Source: a virus. Taken from it: a stretch of DNA of 44,120 nucleotides. The notes beneath the pieces are model-generated. The model was not told the DNA's origin. It saw only the letters and a list, made by a program, of their open reading frames with translations, and ran no database searches. The translations under genes were made by a program, and so were the position numbers. The stretch's first letter is position 1. Every line of letters begins with the position of its first letter. Shown here piece by piece: positions 14,498 through 23,628 of this stretch. The stretch is from IMG/VR virus record IMGVR_UViG_3300032285_002887, positions 1 through 44,120 of that record; one strand, given 5' to 3'.

Positions 14498-16095
14498 CAA
14501 AAGACGGAAAAACGGACCACCAGCGCAAGGCTGACGCCTTGTTTGAGTACGAAAAGACAATCATGGCCGCCAAGCGCAAGTTGCGCTTGAAGAAGGCTGG
14601 CGAAGACCTGATTGATTTTACCTGTCTGATGATGCCGGATCCCAACGATCCAGATGATTCTAATAAGAGCCGCTATCAACCGGCCAAGCACCATAAGGTC
14701 ATCGCAAAAGCACTAGAGGAGGTGGATAAGGGTAACATACTACGCTTAATCATCACGATGCCACCGCGAGCCGGTAAATCCGAGCTATCCAGCAAGAAAT
14801 TTATCCCCTGGCTGATTGGTCGCGATCCCTACAAGCATGTGATTTTTGCGTCGTACAACGAGACATTTGCCCAGGATACAGGTCGCGCTGTGCGCGACTT
14901 GATGAAGCTGAATCTGTACCGCCAGGTATTCCCTGGTTGCAATCTGAGGGCCGGCTCCGCTGCGGCAGACAGGGTTCAGACACAAGAGGGCGGCATTGCG
15001 GCATTTGTCGGAGCAGGTGGATCCATTACGGGCCGCGGTGCAGATGTTTTGATCATCGACGATCCCATCAAAGACCGCGAGCAAGCGGATAGCATGACGG
15101 AGCGCAACAAGCTGTGGAGTTGGTTCACCGAAGTCGCAATGACGCGTCTGATGACTGCCGGCTCCCGCGTCGTGATCATTATGACGCGCTGGCATGAAGA
15201 CGATTTGATCGGCCGGCTCACCGATCCCAGCAATCCCTGTTACAACAAAGACGAAGCAAAAAGCTGGAAGATTCTGGCGCTTCCGGCAATAGCGGAAGAT
15301 GACGACCCAATGGGCCGCAAGCCAGGCGAATCCCTATGGCCAGAACGCTTCCCGATTGAATTCCTGAAGAATGCCCGCCGGCTCAATCCAAGGGGATTCA
15401 GCGCGCTGTATCAGGGCCGACCAACACCGGATGACGGCGAATTCTTCAAAAAGGATTACTTAAACACCTACGGTCCGGAAGAGTTGCCAAAAAACTTGCG
15501 GTATTATTGCGCGAGCGATCACGCGGTATCCACAAAACAAGACCGAGATCCAACCGTCCTCCTTCCGGTCGGCGTCTGCGAAGACGGCATCATTTGGGTT
15601 TTGCCTGATGTCTGGTGGAGGCGCGAGCAGACAGACAAAGTAGTGGAAGCAATGCTGGCCATGATGAAGCGGCGCAAGCCGCTTTTTTGGTGGGCTGAAA
15701 ACGGCCATATTAGCAAATCCATAGGGCCATTCTTGCGCAAGCGAATGCTGGAAGAAAGTATTTACGCATCCGTTTTGGAAATGACGCCCGTAAAAGATAA
15801 AATGACGCGTGCGCAATCCATTCAGGCAATGGCATCCCTGGGACGGGTCAAATTTCCGCGTTTTGCTTCTTGGTGGCCGAATGCCGAGCAGGAATTACTG
15901 AAATTCCCAGCCATCCGGCATGATGACTTTGTGGATGCCTTAGCGTGGATTGGAATTGGCTTAAATCTCCAGGTCAATGCACCTGCACCGGCCAAAGTAT
16001 CCAATCTTATCAAAGCCGGAACGCTGGCATGGGTGAAACACCAGACAAAACATGACGAAAAAATGAAAAGACTTGCGTATCGGGATGGATTTTGA
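14494..16095 (+). CDS. terL: Terminase large subunit, 533 aa
   Basis: This is the DNA-packaging motor with ATPase and nuclease parts. Walker A is MPPRAGKSE at about 89-97, Walker B VLIIDDP near 185-191, and the coupling motif region is VVIIMTRWHEDD. The RNase H-like nuclease has its first Asp in YYCASDHAV at about 340 and late acidic residues in HDDFVDALAW near 480. The length is usual. It follows the endolysin by a 4-base overlap and precedes the portal by 21 bases. Confidence 0.93.
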   Translation: MTKDGKTDHQRKADALFEYEKTIMAAKRKLRLKKAGEDLIDFTCLMMPDPNDPDDSNKSRYQPAKHHKVIAKALEEVDKGNILRLIITMPPRAGKSELSSKKFIPWLIGRDPYKHVIFASYNETFAQDTGRAVRDLMKLNLYRQVFPGCNLRAGSAAADRVQTQEGGIAAFVGAGGSITGRGADVLIIDDPIKDREQADSMTERNKLWSWFTEVAMTRLMTAGSRVVIIMTRWHEDDLIGRLTDPSNPCYNKDEAKSWKILALPAIAEDDDPMGRKPGESLWPERFPIEFLKNARRLNPRGFSALYQGRPTPDDGEFFKKDYLNTYGPEELPKNLRYYCASDHAVSTKQDRDPTVLLPVGVCEDGIIWVLPDVWWRREQTDKVVEAMLAMMKRRKPLFWWAENGHISKSIGPFLRKRMLEESIYASVLEMTPVKDKMTRAQSIQAMASLGRVKFPRFASWWPNAEQELLKFPAIRHDDFVDALAWIGIGLNLQVNAPAPAKVSNLIKAGTLAWVKHQTKHDEKMKRLAYRDGF

Positions 16096-16116
16096 TCTTT
16101 TGAGGACCTGTAATTT

Positions 16117-18300
16117 ATGATGCCTGGATTTATTCCCCAACAGCAAAACGCAGTAGCGCCTGGCGAAGAAGCTGGCATCCCGATTGACAGCAAAATGCCG
16201 GTTGTCATGGGCATGAATCAATCGGAGGAATCAAAAGAGGAAATGGAGCCTACGCAGGCCAGGCTTTCCTTGGTCAAGCGCTGGCAGGGCCGCGTCCAGA
16301 CCGGCAAGAAGCGGCATGAAAAGGCTTTCAAGAGAATCCGCAAGGATCTTAACTTCCTGGCCGGCAAGCAATGGGGCGACGATGATGATGATGACCGCTA
16401 CATGGCCAACATCGTGCAGCGTCACATCGCACAGCGCGTAGCTGCGCTTTACGCCAAGAATCCCACTATTATTGCCAAGCGCCGCGAAACAATGGATTTT
16501 GCCAAGTGGGAAGGCACATTGCAGGAAGCCGCTGGTGCGGCGCAACAGATTCAGCAAGGAATGCAGATGGGCATGCAGGTCATGCCGCAGGCTATGGAAC
16601 TTGCGCAGGACATTGCCCAGGGCTTCCAGAAGCGCAAGCTGATGGACCGCATCGCAAAGACGATGGAGCTTGTCGCCAAGTATACCCTGGACGAGCAGCT
16701 GCCGCCTTTCAAAATGCAGATGAAGCGCCTGGTACGCCGGACGTGCGCTACCAGCGTCGGTTTTCTCAAGATCGGCTTGCAGCGGTTTATGAAGAAGCGT
16801 CCGGAGGATCTGGAAAAGATCACGGACATCACGCAGCGGCTTGTCGATATTCAACGCTTGTCGGATCAGCTTTCCGAAGGCGACGAGTATAATCTTTCGC
16901 TTTTGTCTGCCGAAGCCGAGCAGCTGCGCCTGGAAATGGTCTCGCTCCAGGAAAATCCCGATATTGTCGCCAAAGAAGGCGTCGTTGTGGATTTTCCGCG
17001 GTCCACGTCGATCATCATTGATCCTCGCTGCACCGACATCCGCAGTTTCCTGGGTGCCAAGTGGGTTGCCCACGAATTCATCATGTCTACTGATGACGTG
17101 CGCGACATTTATGACGTTGACCTGAAGAAGGGCAACTTCACCGTTTACAACGACCCTGACCAGGAAAAGATCAAGATCCAGACGGGCGACAAGGACATTG
17201 ATAGCTATCGTCCGTGCGATCAGGTTTGCGTGTGGGAAATCTACAGCAAGACAGACGGATTAGTTTATGTCTGCGCCGAGGGATACAAAGACTTCCTCTG
17301 CGAGCCGAAGCAACCGGATGTCAAGATTGAACGCTTCTGGCCGTTCTTTGTTCTTTGCTTCAACGAGCTTGAAAGCGAGACGGAATTGTATCCTCCCAGC
17401 GACGTAGCGCTGCTGCGTCCCATGCAGAAGGAATACAACCGTCTGCGCGAGGGTCTGCGTGAGCATCGTTTCAGCAACCGGCCGCTTACGGCCGTTCCTG
17501 ATGGTGTCCTGGATCCTGAAGACAAGATGAAGCTGGAGGCCAGGCCGGCCAATGGCGTTGTCACGCTCAAGGGCCTTCAGCCTGGTCAGCGCATTGGCGA
17601 CATCCTTCAGCCGGTGGAAGGCCCCGTCATCAATACGCAGCTGTACGACACAAGCGCGATTTTTGAAGATGTTTTGCGCGTCGTCGGCGCACAGGAAGCC
17701 AACCTGGGCGGTACGAGTAATTCCACGGCCACGGAATCGTCGATTGCCGAGTCCAGCCGCATGTCTGCACTTTCATCCAACGTCGATGACCTGGATGACT
17801 TTATGAACGAGTTTGCCCGTGCGCTTGGCCAGGTCCTACTGACTGAGATCAGCGGTGATACCGTCAAGATGATTGCTGGACCTGGAGCCGTTTGGCCGGA
17901 ACTCACGTCCCAGGACATCGCCAACGAACTCATTCTGGAAGTCCAGGGCGGAAGCAGCGGCCGGCCCAACAAAGCTGCCGAACTGGCCAACATGGAGAAG
18001 ATCGTTCCGCTTCTCATGCAGATTCCTGGCGTTTCGCCGGATTTCCTGGCCAAGGAACTCATCAAGCGCATGGACGACAAGATTGACCTGACAGACGCGC
18101 TGCAAGGCGGTTTGCAGTCCATTGTTGCCATGAATGCTCAAAAGCAGATGGGCAGCGGAGACCCCGCGACAGATCCCAACATGCAGGGCGGACAGGGCGC
18201 AAACAACGGCCCCGCCGCGCCTGAGCCTCCTCAAGACAATCAGCTTCCCGCACCACAAGAACACGTCACCCACTACGACGCTTCTGGAAACAGAGTCTAA
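16117..18300 (+). CDS. Portal protein, 727 aa
   Basis: The protein would form the dodecameric vertex channel for DNA. Its size is close to the P22 portal (725 aa). Features include an early RAGKQWGDDDDDDRYM-like acidic stretch (about residues 82-97) and VQRHIAQRVAALYAKNP, a classic portal stretch ('N-x-x-x-x-x-V-x-x-x-x-x-x-x-x-x-N-P'). The long helical wing and stem follow, with LYPPSDVALLRPMQKEYNRL and later SIAESSRMSALSSNVDDLDD. A Gln/Gly/Asn/Pro-rich tail follows (about 680-727). It lies between TerL and the collagen-like fibre gene, and its stop abuts that gene's ATG. Confidence 0.88.
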   Translation: MMPGFIPQQQNAVAPGEEAGIPIDSKMPVVMGMNQSEESKEEMEPTQARLSLVKRWQGRVQTGKKRHEKAFKRIRKDLNFLAGKQWGDDDDDDRYMANIVQRHIAQRVAALYAKNPTIIAKRRETMDFAKWEGTLQEAAGAAQQIQQGMQMGMQVMPQAMELAQDIAQGFQKRKLMDRIAKTMELVAKYTLDEQLPPFKMQMKRLVRRTCATSVGFLKIGLQRFMKKRPEDLEKITDITQRLVDIQRLSDQLSEGDEYNLSLLSAEAEQLRLEMVSLQENPDIVAKEGVVVDFPRSTSIIIDPRCTDIRSFLGAKWVAHEFIMSTDDVRDIYDVDLKKGNFTVYNDPDQEKIKIQTGDKDIDSYRPCDQVCVWEIYSKTDGLVYVCAEGYKDFLCEPKQPDVKIERFWPFFVLCFNELESETELYPPSDVALLRPMQKEYNRLREGLREHRFSNRPLTAVPDGVLDPEDKMKLEARPANGVVTLKGLQPGQRIGDILQPVEGPVINTQLYDTSAIFEDVLRVVGAQEANLGGTSNSTATESSIAESSRMSALSSNVDDLDDFMNEFARALGQVLLTEISGDTVKMIAGPGAVWPELTSQDIANELILEVQGGSSGRPNKAAELANMEKIVPLLMQIPGVSPDFLAKELIKRMDDKIDLTDALQGGLQSIVAMNAQKQMGSGDPATDPNMQGGQGANNGPAAPEPPQDNQLPAPQEHVTHYDASGNRV

Positions 18301-19971
18301 ATGAAAAAAGCAAAACTCCCCAACGGAGAGGTCTTGCAGTTTCCGGCTGATACGCCGGATTCTGTGATTGACGATACCGTCAAACGCCACATGGCTGAAA
18401 AGCTGGCATCCAACGCCGGCATCGGCAAAGTGATGAACAATGAATTCGTGAAATTCATGGGCGGGGCGTTTGAGAGTATCATTGACGTGGCTGTCCGCCG
18501 GTACATGAAGAATTCAAAAGGCGACCAGGGCGACCAGGGTGATCAAGGATTGCAGGGCGACAAGGGCGACAAGGGAGATAAAGGCGACCGCGGAGAACAG
18601 GGGCCTGAAGGCAAGCGCGGTCCTCGCGGCGACAAAGGCGAGCAAGGCGAACGCGGCTTGATCGGCCTGAAAGGCGACAAAGGCGACCGCGGCGAGCGTG
18701 GCGAAAAAGGCGACCAGGGAGAGAAGGGCGAGAAAGGCGACAAGGGAGACCGAGGCGAGCAAGGCTTGCCTGGAGAAGGCAAGATGGGGCCTCCTGGTGG
18801 CCGTGGCCGGCCTGGAGCTTTCTGGCGTGGAGATTGGACTGCCGGCGTAACCTACAGCGATTACGATGCGGTCTATTACAATGGATCCAGCTATGTCTGC
18901 AAAGCCGGCAACGTCACAACGCCTCCCCCTGGACCGAATTGGCTGCTGATTGCCGCAAAAGGCCAAGACGGCGCTGCACCTGGGTCACTTACGCTTGCAG
19001 ACATCGGCCAGTCCGGAGCGACTACCGGACAGGTTCCAAAGTGGAACGGAACGGCATGGGTTGCTGATACGGTGTCTGGCGGAGGTGGGGCCGGTGTAAA
19101 AATGGTCACGGTTGCATCTAATGCGCAACGACTTGCGTTAACTTCCTCACAGGTAAATGTCGGAGACATCGTTCATATCTATGTTCCTTGGGTTAGCCCA
19201 GTTTATGTAGTAACTTTTGACGTTGTGCCAGATGATGGATATACTTTAAGCATTTACAGCGGCGGCACTACCGCAGATTTTAATTTTTACAACGACATTG
19301 GAGTTACTATAGACGACTCTGCAACATCAGTTGCCACAAAAGTAGTTTCTTATATACAAAACGGTTTTTACAATAGTTATCTTACAGTTTCTCAATCAGA
19401 TGCTAGTGTAACTTTTACTTTTAAGTATGAGGATACCGATTATGCCACTATCTTTTCTACGGTCGGAAGTACCTCACAGACTGGTTATGAAATCCGTTCT
19501 TCCACCGCTCAAGATGCGGAATACTATGAGGTAATTGACATTGCAAAACTAGGAACTGACTCTGGATTTACTAGGCAAAGATCAATTAACCAATCTTTGA
19601 ACACAACAGACACAGTTACTTTTGCAACCGCAATTACTTCTGGTGTATCAAATAATAACAACCCTTCTACTGTCACAATGGATCCTTTATATGGGTTTGA
19701 TTTTAGAACTGATAATGGTTCTGGTCTTTCTCAAAGAGGAGCAATGTCATGGGATGATGCGGAAGGATCTCTGAACCTTTACAACCGTGGATCTCTTGCC
19801 GCTATCCGAGTTGCAAATGATGGCACAACCAGGCTTGGATATTATTACGGACCCAATGTTCAAATTGATTCAAGCGCAAACATAAACACTGTTGGGCATA
19901 TTACGCTTAACGGAAAAATATTATCTTCAGACGGAACCGACCTTTATTGGAACGGTGTAAAAATCAACTAA
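18301..19971 (+). CDS. Collagen-like virion fibre, 556 aa
   Basis: The N-terminal 72 residues contain an anchor-like region (LPNGEVLQFPADTPDSVIDD). Residues 74-157 are 28 uninterrupted Gly-X-Y triplets, mostly GDK, GDR, GEQ and GEK, followed by GPPG and RPG. A module GDWTAGVTYSDYDAVYYNGS then YVCKAG resembles the carbohydrate-binding module of the first fibre. The C-terminal half is beta-rich and ends DLYWNGVKIN, a common fibre ending. It sits between portal and scaffold, so it may be a head fibre rather than a tail fibre. The last 860 bases are clearly AT-richer than the rest. Confidence 0.8.
   Translation: MKKAKLPNGEVLQFPADTPDSVIDDTVKRHMAEKLASNAGIGKVMNNEFVKFMGGAFESIIDVAVRRYMKNSKGDQGDQGDQGLQGDKGDKGDKGDRGEQGPEGKRGPRGDKGEQGERGLIGLKGDKGDRGERGEKGDQGEKGEKGDKGDRGEQGLPGEGKMGPPGGRGRPGAFWRGDWTAGVTYSDYDAVYYNGSSYVCKAGNVTTPPPGPNWLLIAAKGQDGAAPGSLTLADIGQSGATTGQVPKWNGTAWVADTVSGGGGAGVKMVTVASNAQRLALTSSQVNVGDIVHIYVPWVSPVYVVTFDVVPDDGYTLSIYSGGTTADFNFYNDIGVTIDDSATSVATKVVSYIQNGFYNSYLTVSQSDASVTFTFKYEDTDYATIFSTVGSTSQTGYEIRSSTAQDAEYYEVIDIAKLGTDSGFTRQRSINQSLNTTDTVTFATAITSGVSNNNNPSTVTMDPLYGFDFRTDNGSGLSQRGAMSWDDAEGSLNLYNRGSLAAIRVANDGTTRLGYYYGPNVQIDSSANINTVGHITLNGKILSSDGTDLYWNGVKIN
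18520..18771 (+). repeat. Collagen-like Gly-X-Y tract, 28 triplets
   Basis: Every ninth base starts a Gly codon (GGC, GGA, GGT or GGG) and the repeats use varied third bases, so the tract is kept by protein selection rather than by recent slippage. Lys/Asp/Glu at X and Y favour charge-paired triple helices without hydroxyproline. Confidence 0.9.
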
Positions 19972-19985
19972 CCAAAACCAAAACC

Positions 19986-20192
19986 ATGCCAACACCCATC
20001 ACACTCAATCCCGCCCCATTTCAATTACGCGGAGATTTAACCCCAGAACAAGTTTCGGATCTTGTATCGCTTATTGCCGGAGCAAACTTAATTGCCCTCC
20101 CAGCACAAGCCAAGTGGGTCAATGCTACAGGATTAAACATTTCCGTGCTTCCAACCGGCAATGGAGTGATTACGGTAAGTTTCCGTCAGTAA
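19986..20192 (+). CDS. Small hypothetical protein, 68 aa
   Basis: The product starts MPTPITLNPAPFQLRGDLTP and ends GNGVITVSFRQ, a short beta-rich protein. No family is recognised. The ATG follows the leader ACCAAAACCAAAACC, and the gene lies between the collagen-like fibre and the scaffold. It could be a fibre-associated or minor head protein. Confidence 0.6.
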   Translation: MPTPITLNPAPFQLRGDLTPEQVSDLVSLIAGANLIALPAQAKWVNATGLNISVLPTGNGVITVSFRQ

Positions 20193-20251
20193 ATTTTGCA
20201 GGACAAAAAAGTCCTTGCAAAAACCAAACCAAACCAACATAAATCAACACC

Positions 20252-21340
20252 ATGACGATAAATAACGATGCGTCTGCTTCGTCGGCAGACATCACAGCGC
20301 AGACAGCCTCAACCGACGCCCAGGCGTCGGCACCCCAGGACGTGTCTACGACCCAGGACGCAAAACAATTTTCCGCAGATACGTCCGCTGCGGGCGATAA
20401 GAGCGCAACAAAAGCTGAAGAGCCAAAATCTTTGCTTGATGTCGTAAAAGATGTCGTCAAAGAGGAAGCCAAAGCAGATGACGGGAATTCGCTCGACCCG
20501 AACAATGCAGACAATACTAGCAAAGCAACTGAAACCATTGCTTCGGACAAGCTGACCGCTCAGGACGACGGAAAGCATGCCGATGCCGAGGTGGATGATG
20601 CCCAACTACCATTCCATAAACATCCACGGTTTCAACAGGTCATAAAAGAGCGATCTGCCTACAAGCAGGAGCTTGATACTGTTAAGCCCGATGCCGAGGA
20701 ATGGCGTGCTGTTAGAACGTTCATGGACACAAATGCCTTGTCACCTCAAGAGGTGGCCGAGGGATTTCAAATCATGGCGGCGATGAAGAGTGATCCGATT
20801 CGTGCGCGTGAAATGCTGTCCGCGTACTGGAATCAGCTGGAAACATTCGCCGGCAACGTTCTTCCGAACGACCTGAAACAAAAGGTCGATGAGGGGGAGG
20901 TTGACGAGGCGGTTGCGGCCGAATTGGCTCGCAAGCGCAACGAGGCGGATTTTCTTCGCAGACAACAGGACGCATACGCTCAACACCAGGCCCAACAGGT
21001 CATGGCGCAACAGCAGGCCACAACTCAAAGCGTGCTACGCAACGTGGTTACGGATTGGGAGAATGGCATAAAAACCCGCGATGCAGATTACTCTGTAAAA
21101 GCCCCGTTCTTGATGGACAAAGTGAAAGCCGCGATGGCTATCCGTCCGCCGCAGACGCCCGATGAGGCGGTTGCGCTGGTGGAGAATGCCTACCGCGAGG
21201 TCAACGAGACGCTTCGGCGGTTCGTTCCTCAGCGCGGCCAAGCAACGACCCTGAAGAGCGAAATATCGTCCGCAACAGTCAAGCCGGAGCCAAAAAGTTT
21301 GCGAGATGCAATTAAATTGGCTGCGGTCGGACACCTGTAA
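20252..21340 (+). CDS. Scaffolding protein, 362 aa
   Basis: The protein would guide capsid assembly and then leave. It has a disordered, acidic Ala/Ser/Thr/Asp-rich first third and then a helical middle (HKHPRFQQVIKERSAYKQEL is a typical scaffold or minor-head helix start). A Gln-rich coiled coil follows (QQDAYAQHQAQQVMAQQQAT), and then a short basic end. Its position directly before the capsid gene is canonical. The leader is long and A/C-rich (CCAAACCAAACCAACATAAA). Confidence 0.8.
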   Translation: MTINNDASASSADITAQTASTDAQASAPQDVSTTQDAKQFSADTSAAGDKSATKAEEPKSLLDVVKDVVKEEAKADDGNSLDPNNADNTSKATETIASDKLTAQDDGKHADAEVDDAQLPFHKHPRFQQVIKERSAYKQELDTVKPDAEEWRAVRTFMDTNALSPQEVAEGFQIMAAMKSDPIRAREMLSAYWNQLETFAGNVLPNDLKQKVDEGEVDEAVAAELARKRNEADFLRRQQDAYAQHQAQQVMAQQQATTQSVLRNVVTDWENGIKTRDADYSVKAPFLMDKVKAAMAIRPPQTPDEAVALVENAYREVNETLRRFVPQRGQATTLKSEISSATVKPEPKSLRDAIKLAAVGHL

Positions 21341-21370
21341 AACAACCCCTAAACACAAAACACAAGCAAT

Positions 21371-22411
21371 ATGGCGTTTACAACCGCTGAACTCAACAAT
21401 ATTGCCAACGCGGCCCTGGATTATCACATCAAGGGACCTGCGCTGGCGCAGTCCATTCAGGACAAGCCTTTGCTCAAGGCGATGGAAGGTAGCAAGAAGA
21501 CCTTCCCTGGCGGCAAGGGCAACATCACGATCCCCGTCAAGGGCGATTACACCACGGCCCTCTCCGGCTACACCCACAACGATTCCGTCAGCTACGCGAA
21601 TCCGGCGAACCTGAAGCGCGTTTCCTTCCCCTGGAAGGAACTCCACGCAGGTATCACCGTGACCCTCACGGAGCTTAAGAACGACGGCATCAGCGTCGTG
21701 GATAGCGCGCAGAGCAAGAATGTTTCCGAGCATTCTGAGCGTGACCTTACGGTCCTTTCCGGCCTGCTTGAAGACAAGCTGGACGATATGACCGAGGGTT
21801 GGTCGCGCTCGTTCAACACGATGCTCTGGAAGGACGGTTCCCAGGATTCCAAGCAGGTCCCTGGCCTGCTTTCGATCCTCACCGACACCCCTAACACCGG
21901 AACGACCGGCGGCATTGATCGTGCCACGACGACCTGGTGGAGGCATCGCGTTGCACTTGGATTGACCTACTCTACGTCTGGTCAAGACCTGTCCAAGAGG
22001 CTCCGCAAGGAAGTCCGCCAGCTGCGTCGTTACGCCAAGAACCCCAACTACCTGCTTCTCGCTGGAAGCGCGTTCCTTGAGGCTCTTGAGGCTGAAGTTG
22101 CCGAGAAGGGTTACTACTCTTTCACCGGCTTTGCCAACAACGGCAAGAACGACATCGGAATGGCTGACATTTCCATGCGCGGAATCGGATCGTTCGTTTA
22201 CGACCCGACCCTTGACGATCAGGGCCGTTCCAAGTATTGCTACTTCATCGACACGAACTCCATCGGGCTTCGCGTCATGGAGGGTGAGGACAAGAAGACC
22301 CACAATCCGGCTCGTCCGTACGATCAGTATACCCTGTATCGTGCTATGACCTGGACGGGCAACCTTACCGTTCAGCAGCTGAACAGCAGCGGCGTTTACA
22401 GCATCGCCTAA
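21371..22411 (+). CDS. Major capsid protein, 346 aa
   Basis: The product starts MAFTTAELNNIANAALDYHI and contains PLLKAMEGSKKTFPGGKGNI, a beta-rich middle (ISVKGDYTTALSGYTHNDSV-like), a long helix near SKRLRKEVRQLRRYAKNP and an end with WTGNLTVQQLNSS. Length, position after the scaffold and strongly biased codons (many C-ending) fit a highly expressed HK97-fold coat protein. The leader is CACAAAACACAAGCAAT. A strong hairpin follows 20 bases after the stop. Confidence 0.9.
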   Translation: MAFTTAELNNIANAALDYHIKGPALAQSIQDKPLLKAMEGSKKTFPGGKGNITIPVKGDYTTALSGYTHNDSVSYANPANLKRVSFPWKELHAGITVTLTELKNDGISVVDSAQSKNVSEHSERDLTVLSGLLEDKLDDMTEGWSRSFNTMLWKDGSQDSKQVPGLLSILTDTPNTGTTGGIDRATTTWWRHRVALGLTYSTSGQDLSKRLRKEVRQLRRYAKNPNYLLLAGSAFLEALEAEVAEKGYYSFTGFANNGKNDIGMADISMRGIGSFVYDPTLDDQGRSKYCYFIDTNSIGLRVMEGEDKKTHNPARPYDQYTLYRAMTWTGNLTVQQLNSSGVYSIA

Positions 22412-22430
22412 TCCCTCTGGGAGCAAATTT

Positions 22431-22458
22431 GAGGTTGCGGCCGAAAGGCCGCAGCCTC
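22431..22458 (+). terminator. Strong GC-rich hairpin after the capsid gene
   Basis: GAGGTTGCGGCC and GGCCGCAGCCTC pair over 12 bp (one G-U) around a GAAA tetraloop. No T-run follows on either strand, so it is more likely an RNA 3'-end stabiliser or pause site that keeps capsid mRNA abundant than a full terminator. Confidence 0.55.
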
Positions 22459-22501
22459 AGACTGCCCCATTCACAACCACAACCACCAAACATAAACCAA
22501 C

Positions 22502-22912
22502 ATGCAAATTGCAAACTGCGAAGTCAGGCTGATGGGCGACCTCACCAACAGCATTCCCAAAATTGGAGTCACTCCGGCTGAAGCGGCCATCCTGAAAGCC
22601 ATTCATGGCGAAGATGCCGTCATTCGCGTCGAAATCACCGGCAATGATCGCCGGTCCCACCAGGAAGAATACAACCGCTTGGCTGATATTTACGGCAATG
22701 CCGGAAACACAGAAGGCGAAAAGATTTTTTACAAAATTTTCCCAAAGACATTCGATCCACGTCTGCCGTCTGATTTCAGACAGGTCGGTATTGAAGTCAC
22801 GGACGGCGGTCCCGCGCCCGTTCCCACCCCTCCCGATGCCCCTGATGCCGCCGACAAGGACGCTGAATTCTTTGACGCTGAACAGGAAATCGGTTCAAAG
22901 AAAAAAAAGTAA
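22502..22912 (+). CDS. Hypothetical head-region protein, 136 aa
   Basis: The product starts MQIANCEVRLMGDLTNSIPK and is an alpha/beta protein of about 100 residues followed by a Pro/Asp/Glu-rich linker and a KKKK end. The motif ITPAEAAILKAIHG is seen in proteins encoded just after capsid genes in many podoviruses. The function is unknown; head completion or decoration is possible. The leader is CCAAACATAAACCAAC. Confidence 0.6.
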   Translation: MQIANCEVRLMGDLTNSIPKIGVTPAEAAILKAIHGEDAVIRVEITGNDRRSHQEEYNRLADIYGNAGNTEGEKIFYKIFPKTFDPRLPSDFRQVGIEVTDGGPAPVPTPPDAPDAADKDAEFFDAEQEIGSKKKK

Positions 22913-22926
22913 TCTGGAAAGAATAA

Positions 22927-23628
22927 ATGCGCCGGAACATTCCCCTTGCAACGCTGATCGAAGAATTGCGTGCCGAAATCGGCGCGTCAACATCCGTGGC
23001 GCAAGGCATTGGGTCTGTTCCGGCACTCCAGCAGACGCTGAAGCGCAACCAGGAGCGGCTTTACCAGGAATGGAACTGGCCGCACATGGTCATTGAACGG
23101 GATAAAGCCCTGGTCAATGGAGAGCGGTATTACACGTTTGATGACGACATAAATTACGACCGGATAATCAGCGTCCTGGTAAAATACGGCGCTGTCTGGC
23201 GTGAAGTCAGAAACGGATTCGATTCCAAGATTTACAATTTCCAGAACAGCGAAATCGGAACCAAAAACGATCCGGTTCAGCTATACCGTCACTACGAAGA
23301 CAATCAGTTTGAAGTCTGGCCGATTCCGGCCAGCAACGACCAGGTTTTGCGGTTCCGGTGCATTCGCAATCTCAGGCCGCTGATTGCCAACGACGATCAA
23401 TGTGATCTTGATGCCACGACGATTGTTCTTTTCAGCGCCGCTGAAATCCTGCAACGCCTGAAAGCCGAAGACGCTCAAATGAAGCTGCAGCTTGCGCAGC
23501 AGCATCTAAAGAGCATCAAGGGCAACGCAGACAAGCAACCGACTTTCATCATGGGAGGAAGCCTACGCGTCAAGAATGACGAGGGTTGGCCTGGTGGAGA
23601 TTGGGAACTGCGCGCGCGCCGAATCTAA
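22927..23628 (+). CDS. Head-tail adaptor / tail tube protein A-like, 233 aa
   Basis: A helical start (LATLIEELRAEIGASTSVAQ) and LKRNQERLYQEWNWPHMVIE are followed by a beta-rich middle with RYYTFDDDINYDRI and YRHYEDNQFEVWPIPASNDQ. A helical end (AAEILQRLKAEDAQMKLQLA) completes it. This layout is that of gp4/gp11-type adaptor proteins that ring the portal in P22- and T7-like virions. The next gene starts inside its stop codon (TAATG). Confidence 0.72.
   Translation: MRRNIPLATLIEELRAEIGASTSVAQGIGSVPALQQTLKRNQERLYQEWNWPHMVIERDKALVNGERYYTFDDDINYDRIISVLVKYGAVWREVRNGFDSKIYNFQNSEIGTKNDPVQLYRHYEDNQFEVWPIPASNDQVLRFRCIRNLRPLIANDDQCDLDATTIVLFSAAEILQRLKAEDAQMKLQLAQQHLKSIKGNADKQPTFIMGGSLRVKNDEGWPGGDWELRARRI

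Noticed and set aside
21035-22426. Long minus-strand open frame (463 aa) across scaffold and capsid genes
   Set aside because: It overlaps two clear head genes entirely; its openness follows from their codon bias.
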